This document shows, piece after piece, positions 1-10,300 of a stretch of 64,000 bases of DNA. The number at the start of each line of letters is the position of its first letter. Positions within the stretch are counted from its first letter, which is position 1. The notes under the pieces are model-generated. The model saw nothing but the letters and a program-made list of their open reading frames with translations, was not told the DNA's origin and did no database searches. A program made the translations under genes and the position numbers. This DNA is from Staphylococcus taiwanensis (GTDB lineage Bacteria; Bacillota; Bacilli; Staphylococcales; Staphylococcaceae), in NCBI GenBank assembly GCA_020544305.1, contig CP058667.1:1426001-1490000 (forward strand). The letters run 5' to 3'.

Positions 1-2309
1 GATGCTTTATCAAAGTTAAAGATACTATTTAAATGGAATAGACTTGATAATTTACTACCCACTGAGTTAGCGCCTTGTGTCGCTGTTGAACCAGTAGTAT
101 TACCATTTGAAGTAGTTGAGTTATTAGTAGTTGTACTATTACTAGAATTACTACTATTGCTTGAGCTATCAGAGCTATTTGATGAGCTTGAATTACTTGA
201 GCTACTTGAACTACTATCACTTGAACCACTGCTACCATATACTTTTCGGTTAGTAGTATTATTATCAGGATGTCCACTAACTGATAAATCATCAGCACTA
301 GAACCGTTAACAGAGTCTGGTTTTTTGAAGTCACCATCATTACTTGAAGAAATATCTGACATAACATCTTCATATAAATATTGAGGATATTCTTGTTCAG
401 AGTGACCTAAGAATGAGTTAGTTCCACCTTCTTTAATTTCACTGAAGCCCATCCATATAGACATTGTATATTTAGGAGTGAAACCATTAATCCATACGTC
501 TTTCGCAGCATTATCAGGTAGGTTATATTGTTGGTTAACTTCAGTACCATAAGTACTTGTACCAGTTTTAGCACCCATTGTAACGCCTGATACGCCATGT
601 CCATAAGCTGAACCGTATGCTTTGAATGTACCAGTTAACATTTCAGCTAACATGTAAGCAGTATAATCTTTCATTGCTTTATGACTTGTGTGATCAAATT
701 CAATTGTATCGTCATCAGCTGTGACTACTTTTTGAATTGAGTGTGCATTGTTATAAGTACCACCATTAGCAATTGTAGCAAACGCTGAAGCTAATTGAGT
801 AGGTGAGAACTCAGATGCACCGCCACCAAGTACATCAGAAGGACCTAAATCACTTTGGTAATCCAATCCAACTTTAGAGGCAAAGTTTTTAACTGCATTT
901 TTACCTGCATCTGAATTAACTTGTTGCCAAGTTTTTAATGCCGGAATGTTAAAACTTTGTCTTAATGCATCATATGCAGATACTGTACCATGACCACTAC
1001 CGTCATAGTTTTGGAAAGTACCGCCATCGATTGAATAACTTGATTCATCTTGAAGTGCATGGTTCGTTGCCCATTGCATATTTTCAATAGCTGGACCATA
1101 CGCTAAGAATGGTTTTAATGATGAACCAGTTAAGTGCGCATCTGTTGCTGCATTGTTATCAACAACATCTTTATAGTTACGGCCACCAGAAATTGCAACT
1201 AGGCCACCTGTTTTACTATCAAGAATAGTTGAACCAACTCGTTGGTCATCATTTTTGTAGTAATTACCATTATCAATGCGATCTTGTAAAGTCTTCTGAA
1301 CATTTTTGTCCATGTTAGTGTAAATTTTGATTCCGCTTTGTAAAACATCGCTCATGTTTTTATTCTTGAAGTGTTTGTTGTTCATTAATTCAGACTTAAC
1401 GAAGTTTACATAAGAATCATACTCTGAATCAGAATTATCTGTACCAATTTGACGTTCTTTAGTTGAACGTTTAACTAGGTTAGCTTCTAGATTAATTTTC
1501 TTAGCTGCTTTGTATTCTTTATCAGAAATTCTATGGTGATAGTGCATTAAATATAATACCGTATCTTTACGACTTTCAGCTTGTTTAGGATTATCGTAGA
1601 TATTATAAAGGTTAGGAACCTGAGGTAAACCTGCTAAGTATGCTTCTTCAGCTAAATTTAAATCTTTTAAATCTTTGTTGAAGTAGTATTTAGCAGCAGC
1701 TTTAACACCGTAAACACCATCAGAATAATAAATTTTATTCAAATACATTTGGAAGATTTCATCTTTACTGTATTCTTGTTCTAGACGGTATGAAAGGTAA
1801 GCTTCTTGAGCTTTACGGCCAATTGATTTTTGTTCAGTTAAGAATGCACGTTTAACTACTTGTTGAGTTAAAGTAGAAGCACCTTGTGCACCAAATCCGC
1901 CAGTCAAGTTTTTACCAACTGCTCCAAATAGACGTTTATAGTCTATTGCACCATGTTCATAGAATCGGTTATCTTCAGTTGCTAAAACGGCATATTTCAT
2001 ATTTTTTGGAACATCTTTTAATTCAACATGTTCTCTTCTTGCGCCGTTATCTAATTTTTTGACCAAGTCCCCGTTTTTATCATAAATTTCAGCAGGTTTT
2101 GGATCTTGCAATTTAGATTCGTTAAATGCTGGTGCTTTCCAAGCATAATACGCAAATAATAAAATGCCGAGTAGAACTAAAACGATAAAGGCAATAATTA
2201 AAAAGCCTATAATCTTGATAATCGTTCTTTTTACACTCTTATTCTTTTTTGATTTGGACTTCCCATTTTGATCTTTTTTAGACTGAGAAGGTCCTTTATT
2301 TTCCGTCAT
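1..2309 (-). CDS. pbp2: Penicillin-binding protein 2 (bifunctional transglycosylase/transpeptidase), 3' end outside the window
   Basis: Class A PBP that polymerises lipid II into glycan strands and cross-links the peptides on the outer face of the membrane. Seen: start [12 protein letters not shown] at 2309, a Lys-rich cytoplasmic tail, one N-terminal membrane anchor near residues 30-55, a family 51 transglycosylase domain with the EDNRFYEHG motif, then a transpeptidase domain with SSLK at residues 396-399 (catalytic Ser396), a downstream SFN motif and KTGT. The frame stays open for 769 codons to the window edge, longer than the roughly 720-730 residues I recall for S. aureus. The extra length is a Ser/Asn/Thr-rich tail encoded at about 60-240. 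The start overlaps the recU stop by 4 bases (ATGA), so the two are translationally coupled. Confidence 0.97.
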   Translation of the reverse strand, partial: MTENKGPSQSKKDQNGKSKSKKNKSVKRTIIKIIGFLIIAFIVLVLLGILLFAYYAWKAPAFNESKLQDPKPAEIYDKNGDLVKKLDNGARREHVELKDVPKNMKYAVLATEDNRFYEHGAIDYKRLFGAVGKNLTGGFGAQGASTLTQQVVKRAFLTEQKSIGRKAQEAYLSYRLEQEYSKDEIFQMYLNKIYYSDGVYGVKAAAKYYFNKDLKDLNLAEEAYLAGLPQVPNLYNIYDNPKQAESRKDTVLYLMHYHHRISDKEYKAAKKINLEANLVKRSTKERQIGTDNSDSEYDSYVNFVKSELMNNKHFKNKNMSDVLQSGIKIYTNMDKNVQKTLQDRIDNGNYYKNDDQRVGSTILDSKTGGLVAISGGRNYKDVVDNNAATDAHLTGSSLKPFLAYGPAIENMQWATNHALQDESSYSIDGGTFQNYDGSGHGTVSAYDALRQSFNIPALKTWQQVNSDAGKNAVKNFASKVGLDYQSDLGPSDVLGGGASEFSPTQLASAFATIANGGTYNNAHSIQKVVTADDDTIEFDHTSHKAMKDYTAYMLAEMLTGTFKAYGSAYGHGVSGVTMGAKTGTSTYGTEVNQQYNLPDNAAKDVWINGFTPKYTMSIWMGFSEIKEGGTNSFLGHSEQEYPQYLYEDVMSDISSSNDGDFKKPDSVNGSSADDLSVSGHPDNNTTNRKVYGSSGSSDSSSSSSSNSSSSNSSDSSSNSSNSSNSTTTNNSTTSNGNTTGSTATQGANSVGSKLSSLFHLNSIFNFDKA

Positions 2310-2932
2310 ACGCGGTCCTCACTTTCATCTAATATCAACTTATCAACTGCTTTGAGGTAATCTAATCTTGGTTGATACTGATAAGGAATATAGTAACTAT
2401 TTTTTCTAATTTCTTCAACCGTTATTGATTTTTTTATTTCATTTTTATATCTATCCCAGTAAAATTGAAATTTTGAAAAAGGCAATAGATATACTTCATC
2501 AAGTATTTTAAATCTTATGATTAAGAAGACAATTCCTTTTTGAAGAAACGTATCTTTCATATGTTTTACTTGATGATCATGAATGTTATTCAAAGGAAAT
2601 GATGTTTTATTTTTAGTTTCCTTTGCTTCAAAATCAATATAATAGCCATTATATACGCCATTATAATCCGTAGTTGAAGGAGTACGAAAGTAAGCCTCAT
2701 TGATGACTGCTTTACTTCGCTTAGGATATTGAACGTTTACGATTTGTACAGGTGTAGGTTTCTTGTGAATAACCGCTTTGCCATGGTTTAAATAATAATC
2801 GTTAGTTAGTTCAATATCTTTTTCAAGAGTCATACCACGGCCACCATATTCTATATTACTAGATTGCTTTGGGGTATTACTTCCGACCTTAGTCGTATTT
2901 CCCTTGAAAGGTTTCCCATTGGGATAGTTCAT
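2306..2932 (-). CDS. recU: Holliday junction resolvase RecU
   Basis: RecU cuts Holliday junctions during recombination and chromosome segregation, and sits upstream of the class A PBP gene in Bacillus and Staphylococcus. Seen: N-terminal [11 protein letters not shown], the [10 protein letters not shown] segment, and the nuclease core with [15 protein letters not shown] (the D...E-x-K active-site pattern), 208 residues in all. An in-frame GTG at 2944 would add four residues. I chose the ATG at 2932 because a GGTGAAG ribosome site lies just upstream and family members start at this Met. It overlaps pbp2 by four bases. Confidence 0.95.
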   Translation of the reverse strand: MNYPNGKPFKGNTTKVGSNTPKQSSNIEYGGRGMTLEKDIELTNDYYLNHGKAVIHKKPTPVQIVNVQYPKRSKAVINEAYFRTPSTTDYNGVYNGYYIDFEAKETKNKTSFPLNNIHDHQVKHMKDTFLQKGIVFLIIRFKILDEVYLLPFSKFQFYWDRYKNEIKKSITVEEIRKNSYYIPYQYQPRLDYLKAVDKLILDESEDRV

Positions 2933-3264
2933 CTTCTTCACCACTCAAGTTTGAATAAAAACATTAGTAAATATAGATAAATCAATATTGTACTAATTAA
3001 TTTAAGCATATAGAAACAACTTCATTTAAACTATTGATCATTTAAATGCCTAAACTTTTCAAACTATAATAGATAATAATGAATCAAACGAATTTATGTA
3101 ATTTACCATATAGTTGTTTGTCTTTCATTATTAATCTTCTCTATTTTAACGTTCTTTAACTGTTAAAACAATATTTCGCTTAATTTGTAATATTTAAGTA
3201 AATAAAACTACATGACGATAATATTAAATATATGATAGATTAATTGGGAGTAGGAGGCGACTTT
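2933..3264. other. AT-rich divergent intergenic region between recU and yppE
   Basis: About 330 bases, strongly AT-rich, between the divergent recU-pbp2 and yppE-ypsA-gpsB units. It must hold promoters for both directions. I could not pick a convincing -35/-10 pair on either strand. There is no open frame of note and no strong hairpin. Confidence 0.5.
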
Positions 3265-3597
3265 ATGAAGCGTGTCATTGAATCATTAATACTTGAGCTA
3301 AATACTATTGAAGAATGTTTTCACAAGGTTAAAACAATTAATGAAGATTATGATTTTTATAAGGTAGTCGTTCCTTATACACAAGAAATTGATAAAAAAC
3401 TACAGTCAATTATTGATAATAAATCAGAAATAATTGAATTAGTATATATGAATGATAAGAAATTTGATTTATTAATTAAATCTTATAAAGAACTATCTGT
3501 TGATTGCCATTTTCATAAAACGAGTAGAAAATTGTTTACAGAGAAATTAAAAGCAGTCAATTATGATTTAAAATACATTTATCAAAATTTAAAGTAA
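3265..3597 (+). CDS. YppE-like DUF1798 family protein
   Basis: Small protein of 110 residues, rich in Lys, Glu and Tyr and probably all-helical, with no signal peptide or membrane segment. It resembles the DUF1798/YppE family, which lies next to recU and ypsA in Bacillales; its function is unknown. An upstream TTG at 3244 is in frame, but a strong GGAGG at about 3253 fits the ATG at 3265 much better, giving MKRVIESLILEL. First gene of a probable operon with ypsA and gpsB (16-base gap to ypsA). Confidence 0.75.
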   Translation: MKRVIESLILELNTIEECFHKVKTINEDYDFYKVVVPYTQEIDKKLQSIIDNKSEIIELVYMNDKKFDLLIKSYKELSVDCHFHKTSRKLFTEKLKAVNYDLKYIYQNLK

Positions 3598-3613
3598 GGG
3601 TGAGTGACCTAAT

Positions 3614-4177
3614 TTGAAGACGGTTTATATTACAGGATACAAGTCTTTTGAATTAAATATTTTTAAAGATGATATGCTAGAAGTCACTTATCTTAAAAAA
3701 TTTATAAAGCATAAATTACTACAATACTTAGATGAAGGATTAGAATGGGTGCTTATACAAGGTCAAATCGGCATTGAATTATGGGCAGCGGAAGTAGTCA
3801 TCGATTTAAAATCAACCTTTCCTGAGTTAAAATTAGGTATCATCACGCCTTTTTATAATCATATTTCTAAGTGGAATGAGCATAACCAAATTAAATATAA
3901 TCAAATCGTTCAAAAAGCTGATTTTATAGAAAGCGTTCATCATTCGGAGTATGAGGGTGCTTTTCAATTTAAACAAACGGATCAGTTCATGTTAGAACAT
4001 TCCGATATGTCACTACTAATATATGATGATGAACAAGAGGGAAGCCCAAAATTCTTCAAGAGGATGTTAGTTGATTTTATGGATAAAACAAACTATACTT
4101 GTGATATTGTGGCATTTGATGAACTCACTGATTTTATAAATGACCTACAGTGGGAACAAGATCAAAGTTTCGAATGA
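3614..4177 (+). CDS. ypsA: YpsA family protein (SLOG fold, DUF1273)
   Basis: A 187-residue cytoplasmic protein of the SLOG (Smf/DprA-LOG) superfamily. YpsA was linked to cell-division control in Bacillus and Staphylococcus together with GpsB. Seen: the N-terminal ITGYKSFE glycine motif, [30 protein letters not shown] and the C-terminal EGSPKFF. The start is a TTG at 3614 behind a GGGTGAGTGA region; no ATG lies nearby in frame. The stop falls 11 bases before gpsB, and the gpsB ribosome site overlaps the end of this gene. Nucleotide-like ligand binding is inferred from the fold only. Confidence 0.9.
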   Translation: MKTVYITGYKSFELNIFKDDMLEVTYLKKFIKHKLLQYLDEGLEWVLIQGQIGIELWAAEVVIDLKSTFPELKLGIITPFYNHISKWNEHNQIKYNQIVQKADFIESVHHSEYEGAFQFKQTDQFMLEHSDMSLLIYDDEQEGSPKFFKRMLVDFMDKTNYTCDIVAFDELTDFINDLQWEQDQSFE

Positions 4178-4188
4178 GGTGGAAAAAA

Positions 4189-4527
4189 ATGGCAGATGTT
4201 TCATTAAAGCTTTCAGCTAAAGATATCTACGAAAAAGATTTTGAAAAAACAATGGCTCGTGGTTATCGTCGTGAAGAAGTAGATGCTTTTTTAGATGATA
4301 TCATCACTGACTATCAAAAAATGGCTGACATGAACAACGAAGTAGTAAAGTTATCTGAAGAAAACAACAAATTAAAAAAAGAAGTTGAAGAACTTAGATT
4401 AAGAGTAGCAACATCAAGACCTTCTGATAATAAGTCTTTTTCTTCTAACAACGCTAGTTCTACAAATAGCAATGTCGATATTCTTAAAAGAATTTCAAAT
4501 TTAGAAAAAGCAGTGTTTGGTAAATAA
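4189..4527 (+). CDS. gpsB: Cell division and wall-synthesis regulator GpsB
   Basis: DivIVA-like protein that links the divisome to penicillin-binding proteins; in S. aureus it also binds FtsZ. Seen: 112 residues, N-terminal lipid/partner-binding domain with [23 protein letters not shown], a coiled coil at about residues 45-75, a Ser/Asn-rich linker, and a C-terminal helix ([16 protein letters not shown]) that forms the oligomerising part. The frame is open from 4150, but the GAGGTGG ribosome site at 4176-4182 and homology place the start at the ATG at 4189. Last gene before rnpB. Confidence 0.95.
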   Translation: MADVSLKLSAKDIYEKDFEKTMARGYRREEVDAFLDDIITDYQKMADMNNEVVKLSEENNKLKKEVEELRLRVATSRPSDNKSFSSNNASSTNSNVDILKRISNLEKAVFGK

Positions 4528-4638
4528 TTACCATCAACAACCTTTCATTTAAATTAGTATGACATGATACATGTTGATTTTAATTTCATATTATTTTCAG
4601 TATGTTATTGAAAATATCTGTTTTAGTATTAAAAATTG

Positions 4639-4647
4639 TGATATAAT
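4639..4647 (+). promoter_or_regulatory. Extended -10 promoter of rnpB
   Basis: TGATATAAT at 4639-4647 is an extended -10 (TGn plus TATAAT) eight bases before the mature 5' end of RNase P RNA. No good -35 is present at 17 bases, as is common for extended -10 promoters. Position relative to the RNA start is the main support. Confidence 0.65.
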
Positions 4648-4654
4648 CGCAAAA

Positions 4655-5059
4655 GTGATATTTTGGGTAATCGCTATAGCAATATAGAGGAAAGTCCATG
4701 CTCACACAGTCTGAGATGATTGTAGTGTTCGTGCTTGATGAAACAATAAATCAAGGCATTAATTTGACGGCAATGAAATAACCTAAGTCGTAAGATATGG
4801 TTAGATTAGTTTGAAAGTGCCACAGTGACGTAGCTTTTATAGAAATATAAAAGGTGGAACGCGGTAAACCCCTCGAGTGAGCAATCCAAATTAGGTAGGA
4901 GCACTTGTTTAGCGGAATTCAACGTATAAACGAGACGTCTTCATTCGAAAATGAAGATATGTAGACAGATGGTTACCACCGACGTACCAGTACAACTAGT
5001 GTACGCGATGAGTACAACGGTACAGAACATGGCTTACAGAAATATCATTGACTAGTTTA
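4655..5059 (+). ncRNA. rnpB: RNase P RNA, Bacillus type (class B)
   Basis: Catalytic RNA of RNase P, which trims the 5' leader from tRNA precursors with the RnpA protein. Seen: the 5' GUGAUAUUUUGGGUAAUCGC start, the universal GAGGAAAGUCCAUGCUC (P4 5' side, CR-I), GUGCCACAGUGACG, GGUGGAACGCGGUAAACCCC, GGUAGGAGCACUUG, and the 3' ACAGAACAUGGCUUACAGAAA (P4 3' side, CR-V). Length about 400 nt fits class B. It sits between gpsB and the rlmL-like gene as in S. aureus. The exact 3' end is uncertain by several bases. Confidence 0.97.
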
Positions 5060-5093
5060 GCTCTCCCATTAATCGGAGAGCTTTTATTTTTTT
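5060..5093 (+). terminator. Intrinsic terminator of rnpB
   Basis: GCTCTCC/GGAGAGC seven-base-pair stem (5060-5066 with 5075-5081) followed by a T-rich run. Confidence 0.9.
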
Positions 5094-5155
5094 ACATACA
5101 TAAATCATTAACTCTGTTAACATAAAAATAAAGCTATTGAAAAGGAGACAAGTGA

Positions 5156-6283
5156 ATGTTCCAATTACTAGCAGTTTGTCCAATGGGTTTAGAATCCGTT
5201 GTCGCTAAAGAAATTCAAGAACTGGGATATGAAACACAAGTAGAAAATGGACGAATATTCTTTGAAGGTGATGCAAAAGCTATTGTCACATGTAATTTGT
5301 GGTTACGTACAGCTGACCGTGTAAAAATCGTAGTCGGTCGTTTTAATGCCAAAACATTTGATGAACTTTTCGAAAAAACAAAAGCATTACCTTGGGAAGA
5401 TATCATCGATAAAGAAGGTCAATTTCCTGTCCAAGGTAGAAGTGTAAAATCAACTCTATATAGTGTACCTGACTGTCAGGCAATCACAAAAAAAGCAATT
5501 GTAGAACGTTTAAAAAAAGCTTATGATGAAAAAGGTTGGTTAAATGAAAGTGGCGCTAAATATCCAGTAGAAGTGTCAATTTTAAAAGACAACGTATTAC
5601 TAACTATTGACACATCAGGTTCTGGTTTGAATAGACGTGGATATCGTCTTGCCCAAGGTGAGGCCCCAATTAAAGAAACATTGGCTGCTAGTTTAGTGCG
5701 TCTAGCAAATTGGAAGGGCGATACACCCTTTATCGATCCATTCTGTGGTTCTGGGACCATTGCAATTGAAGCATGCTTAATTGCTCAAAATATTGCTCCA
5801 GGCTTTAATCGTGATTTCGTATCAGAAGAATGGAATTTGATGCCTCCAAACATATACGATGATATGCGAGATGAAGCAGATAAACAGGCTGACTACGATA
5901 AACAAATTGAAGTTTACGCTTCAGATATCGATCCTGAAATGGTAGAAATAGCTAAACGTAACGCTGAAGAAGTGGGACTTGCAGATATTATTCAATTTAG
6001 TGTTAAAGATGTGAATACACTTACAATTGATACTGATGAGCCAGTAGCGTTGGTTGGAAATCCTCCTTATGGTGAACGTATTGGCGATAGAGATGAAGTC
6101 GAAGAAATGTATCGTTATATTGGAAAATTGATGAATCAGCATTCAGCTCTATCAACTTATATACTTACTAGTAATAAAGAATTTGAATACTTAGTAAATC
6201 GAAAAGCTACAAAAAGAAGAAAATTATTTAATGGTTATATTGAATGTACTTATTATCAATATTGGGGCAAAAAGCCACATTAG
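5156..6283 (+). CDS. THUMP-domain class I RNA methyltransferase (RlmL/YpsC type)
   Basis: SAM-dependent methyltransferase predicted to make N2-methylguanosine in 23S rRNA, as E. coli RlmL does at G2445. Seen: 375 residues, N-terminal ferredoxin-like and THUMP domains (about 1-155), then a Rossmann methyltransferase with DPFCGSGTIAIEA (SAM site), an acidic YASDIDPEMVE loop, and the NPPYGERIG catalytic motif. A clear AAGGAGA lies upstream of the ATG. It is the B. subtilis YpsC counterpart, in the conserved gpsB-rnpB-ypsC order. The exact target nucleotide is not provable from sequence. Confidence 0.92.
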   Translation: MFQLLAVCPMGLESVVAKEIQELGYETQVENGRIFFEGDAKAIVTCNLWLRTADRVKIVVGRFNAKTFDELFEKTKALPWEDIIDKEGQFPVQGRSVKSTLYSVPDCQAITKKAIVERLKKAYDEKGWLNESGAKYPVEVSILKDNVLLTIDTSGSGLNRRGYRLAQGEAPIKETLAASLVRLANWKGDTPFIDPFCGSGTIAIEACLIAQNIAPGFNRDFVSEEWNLMPPNIYDDMRDEADKQADYDKQIEVYASDIDPEMVEIAKRNAEEVGLADIIQFSVKDVNTLTIDTDEPVALVGNPPYGERIGDRDEVEEMYRYIGKLMNQHSALSTYILTSNKEFEYLVNRKATKRRKLFNGYIECTYYQYWGKKPH

Positions 6284-6386
6284 TTCATACGCTTTATTAT
6301 TTAACTATTCATTATAATATTTATTAGATTTGTAAATTTTTCTTAATTTCTTTGATAATATTTAATTAAATTAATCAATTCATTAG

Positions 6387-6430
6387 CACTCTTATTATTA
6401 CTGATGTAAAGTGATAATAAGAGTGTTTTA
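6387..6430 (+). terminator. Intrinsic terminator after the methyltransferase gene
   Basis: Twelve-base-pair stem CACTCTTATTAT (6387-6398) with ATAATAAGAGTG (6414-6425), then TTTTAT. It lies 100 bases after the stop of the upstream gene. Confidence 0.8.
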
Positions 6431-6477
6431 TATTGATACTATAATTTTAAATTACATCTTAGTAAGGAGAGAATGTT

Positions 6478-7116
6478 ATGCAAACAGTTTTAATTATAGG
6501 CGCAAATGGTAAAGTCTCAATTGAGGCAACTAAAATCTTCTTAGAGGATTCTAATTTTAATGTAGATTTATTTTTAAGAAATGCACATCGTATACCTGAT
6601 TATGCTTCAAATCGAATAACTGTGTATGAAGGTGATGCCAAAAATGTTAATGACTTAGAAAAAGCTCTAGACAATGTTGACGTGGTATTTGCAAGTTTAT
6701 CAGGGTCTCTAGACATCGAAGCTCAAGCCATCATTGAAGCAATGACTAAAAAAGATGTCACACGTCTTATTTTTATTGCTGCACCAGGTATATATGATGA
6801 GCTACCTCCTAAATTTAATGCTTTTAATAAAGAACAATTTGGAGATAAACTAAAAAAATATCGTAAAGCAGCAGATATCATTGAAACTTCAAATATTGAC
6901 TATACTATAATCCGTCCTGCTTGGTTAACTTTTAAAAATGAAACTGATTATGAAATAACTAACAAAAACACTGAATTTAAAGGAACTGAAGTATCAAGAC
7001 GTAGCATTGCTAATTTAGCTGTACGTATTGCTAAAAATCCTGAATTATATTCAAAACAAAATATTGGCGTAAACAAACCGAATACAGATGGTGATAAACC
7101 TGCTTGGTTTAAGTAA
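6478..7116 (+). CDS. NAD(P)-binding (NmrA-like/atypical SDR) protein
   Basis: Cytoplasmic Rossmann-fold protein of 212 residues. Seen: the N-terminal dinucleotide site IIGANGKVS (a GxxGxxx variant), EGDAKNVNDLEKALDNVDVVFA typical of NAD(P)H-binding sugar-epimerase-like proteins, IFIAAPGIYDE in place of the classical YxxxK region, and IIRPAWLT near residue 145. Strong AAGGAGAG before the ATG. It stands alone between two terminators. The substrate is unknown; relatives are annotated as NAD(P)H-binding proteins, quinone-reductase-like or redox sensors. Confidence 0.8.
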   Translation: MQTVLIIGANGKVSIEATKIFLEDSNFNVDLFLRNAHRIPDYASNRITVYEGDAKNVNDLEKALDNVDVVFASLSGSLDIEAQAIIEAMTKKDVTRLIFIAAPGIYDELPPKFNAFNKEQFGDKLKKYRKAADIIETSNIDYTIIRPAWLTFKNETDYEITNKNTEFKGTEVSRRSIANLAVRIAKNPELYSKQNIGVNKPNTDGDKPAWFK

Positions 7117-7214
7117 TGATTGCTATATATTTGTTTAAAACTCCCATTGTGATAAAATTTAATAAATGAAATCAATGAGTCTTTGTACTATTTTTGATTT
7201 TTTATACTAAACAA

Positions 7215-7250
7215 GAGCCTAAGATAGTTGTGTCTTAGACTCTGCTTTCA
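7215..7250 (+). terminator. Terminator-like hairpin
   Basis: GAGCCTAAGA (7215-7224) pairs with TCTTAGACTC (7233-7242) with one C-A mismatch, followed by a T-containing tail. It probably ends the preceding single-gene transcript. Confidence 0.6.
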
Positions 7251-7396
7251 TTTAAGGCAATAACTTATGAAGTAATATACATTAGAAACAAAAGTTTCCA
7301 TCATAAGTCATTATATTTATTCATACTTAAATAATTGATGATGTATTTTCATATCGTTATGAATTAATGAGAGGATTGAAATAAAGGGGTATAATC

Positions 7397-10300
7397 ATGG
7401 CAAATAACGAGCAATTAGATATTTTATATAAATTAAAAAAAGAAGTAGAAAAATCTAATAATACATCTTTGATACATACAATTAACCAAGTTATTAAAAA
7501 AGTTTATTTAAATCAATACACCGCTTCATTTGTGGGACACTTTTCTGCAGGTAAATCTACATTAATTAATTTACTACTTGAACAAGATATCCTTCCAAGT
7601 TCACCTGTACCAACAACTAGTAACACTGCAATTGTTTCAGTAGCTGATCAAGAGGGCATCATAGCCAATCTTGAACATCAACAATATACTAAATTAAAAA
7701 CTTATGATGAAGTTAAACAAATGAACCGTTTAAATGTAGACGTTGAATCAGTCGAAATCAGTTTTCCTTCTACCAAATTTCAAAATGGATTCACTTTACA
7801 AGATACACCTGGTGTAGACTCAAACGTAGCTACGCATCAATCTACAACTGAACAATTTATGTACACAAGTAATATCTTATTTTATACAGTAGATTATAAT
7901 CACGTACAATCAGCACTTAATTTCCAATTTATGAAACGCATGAATAATGTAGGTATTCCTGTTATTTTCATTATTAATCAAATTGATAAGCATAATGAAG
8001 ATGAAATCACTTTTGAAACTTTTAAACAAAGAGTAAATAAATCCATCAAAGATTGGGATATTCAATTAACTAAGATTTTTTACGTATCTAAATTCGATCA
8101 TCCTGAAAACCAAATCAATGAATTATCAGACTACTTGGTTGATAAGGATAAGCATAGAGAATTAATTGATGATTACGTTCAAAGAACTGTCAATTTCATT
8201 ACTGAAACTCAATTGGGTTATATTCAGAATGAGATTCAAGATATTTTAGAACAACTTAATATTAACGAAGATGAATTTGAACAAGACTATGCTAAATTCA
8301 AGCAAAATCAAACAGTTAGTGAAGAAGCACGTTTACTTAACAACCCTGACCAATTATTAAGCTTTTTAAAGCAAAAACGTAAAGATATACTTGAGAATGC
8401 TTATATTATGACACACGATATGCGTGAAGATATTCGTCATTATTTAGAGAGTATGAGCGATGATTTCAAAGTAGGTGGCTTTTTAAATAAGAAGAAAAAG
8501 AAACAAGAAGAACAAGAAAGTCGTTTGAATATAGTAATTAATAAATTACAAGATAAAGTGAACCAACAAATTCGTCAACCGTTACGAGAAGATATGTCTT
8601 TCTTAACTCGTTTTATCAATAATACAGATATCAACAATGACATATTAAATCAACATTATGAAATAAATCCGACTCTAGTATCAAATTTATATCAAGATCA
8701 AACGAGTATTAGTAATACATATGTTTTAACCTTTAGCGATGAAGTATTAAAAGCGATATCTAATTTTGTTGAGAAGCAATCTAACCCATTATTTGATAAT
8801 GCAATTAATCATACGCAAGCTGCTGACTTATCGGAAGAAGCAAGTGACGATTTACAAATTTACGAACATTATATTGAATTACAAAACTTAAAAGAATCTT
8901 TAACTACTGAGAATTATCGTCATTATTATATTCATATGGAAGATTCATTAGATAAGCTCATTGGTCGTACAGAAGCCAATTATATTCTAGAGAATAAAGA
9001 TACTACTTCTATTAATAATAAAAAAGCTAAAGAAAATACAAACACTAAATCGGTTACTAATAAAATTAACATTAAACAGGCTTTAAACTTAATTGAACCT
9101 GTTCCTTTATTTGATAGAACGAAAAAAGATATTCAAGAAACACTAAATCGATTAGATAATAAAGTAGTTAAGATAGGGGTCTTCGGTACATTTAGTGCTG
9201 GTAAAAGTAGCCTCATCAATGCTTTATTAGGTGGCCAATATTTAGTTAGTTCTCCAAACCCTACAACGGCTGCAACGACCGAATTGTCTTATGGAGAAGA
9301 CAGTAAAATTACGCTCAAAACAAATGTGCAATTATTAGATGAATTAAATCAACTTATTGAGTATCATAACACATCTTTCGCATCATTAGATGAATTTATT
9401 AATAGCGATATTCATTCCTTGAAACAGCAGTTAGAAAAGAATCAACTTGCTTTTGTTAATGCAGTGGAAAAACATTACACACTTTATAAGGATATGCTTG
9501 AAAAAGGTATAACACATACAATCACTCAAGACGAAATCAAAAAGTGGAGTGCAGAAGATGAATATGCTACTTTTGTGAAAACTGTGCATATCAACTTACC
9601 TCTTGAATGGTTAAAAGATAAAATCATTGTTGATTCATTAGGTTTACATTCAAATAACCAACGTCATACAAATGAAACTGAACAAATTTTAACTTCATCT
9701 GACTTAATTTTATATGTAAGCTATTTTAATCATTCATTTACTGATAATGACAAAGCATTTATCGAGCACATGAAGGATATGAATCAGCTTAATGAGAATC
9801 AAGCTTTCAAAATGGTTATCAATGCTTCGGATTTAGCTGAAAATGATGATGATTTAAATGCAGTGAAAGATTATGTGAATGATGCACTGCGTCAAGTTAA
9901 CTTAGAGTCAGATATTTTCGCAGTTTCGAGTAGACGAGCATTACAAAGTAAAGATGATGGTATTGTCCAATTGCGTAATAGTATTAAACAATTCGTCGAG
10001 GTCGAATCAAGAAATATTTTAGAAGATCAAATGGTTACACAGCTTGAACGTATAAGCATGTCATTCGATGAAATGATTAATGATTTCCATTCAAATCAAA
10101 CACAAATTGAAGAACGCCAAAGTGCTCTTGAACAATATCAACATAAACAACGGTTAACAAATCAAATGTTGATGACAAGCGAACAACATACTAATAATGA
10201 AGTTGAGGACCAAATATATCATTTAAATGGTCGTTTAAAATTACAATTATTAGATGATGTAAAAAGTGTTTATAATAGTCAAATGACTCAAAATAGTGAT

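Noticed and set aside
157..384. Open frame of 75 residues on the plus strand rich in Leu and Glu
   Set aside because: It is the antisense of the Ser/Asn-rich tail of pbp2; the Leu/Glu pattern is the mirror of Ser codons, with no ribosome site.
2933..2944. GTG start for recU four codons upstream
   Set aside because: The GGTGAAG ribosome site lies between this GTG and the ATG at 2932, so only the ATG has proper spacing.
7380..7396. SigB-type promoter suggested by GGGTAT before dynA
   Set aside because: No GTTT-type -35 lies at the right distance; the G-run is better read as the ribosome site of dynA.
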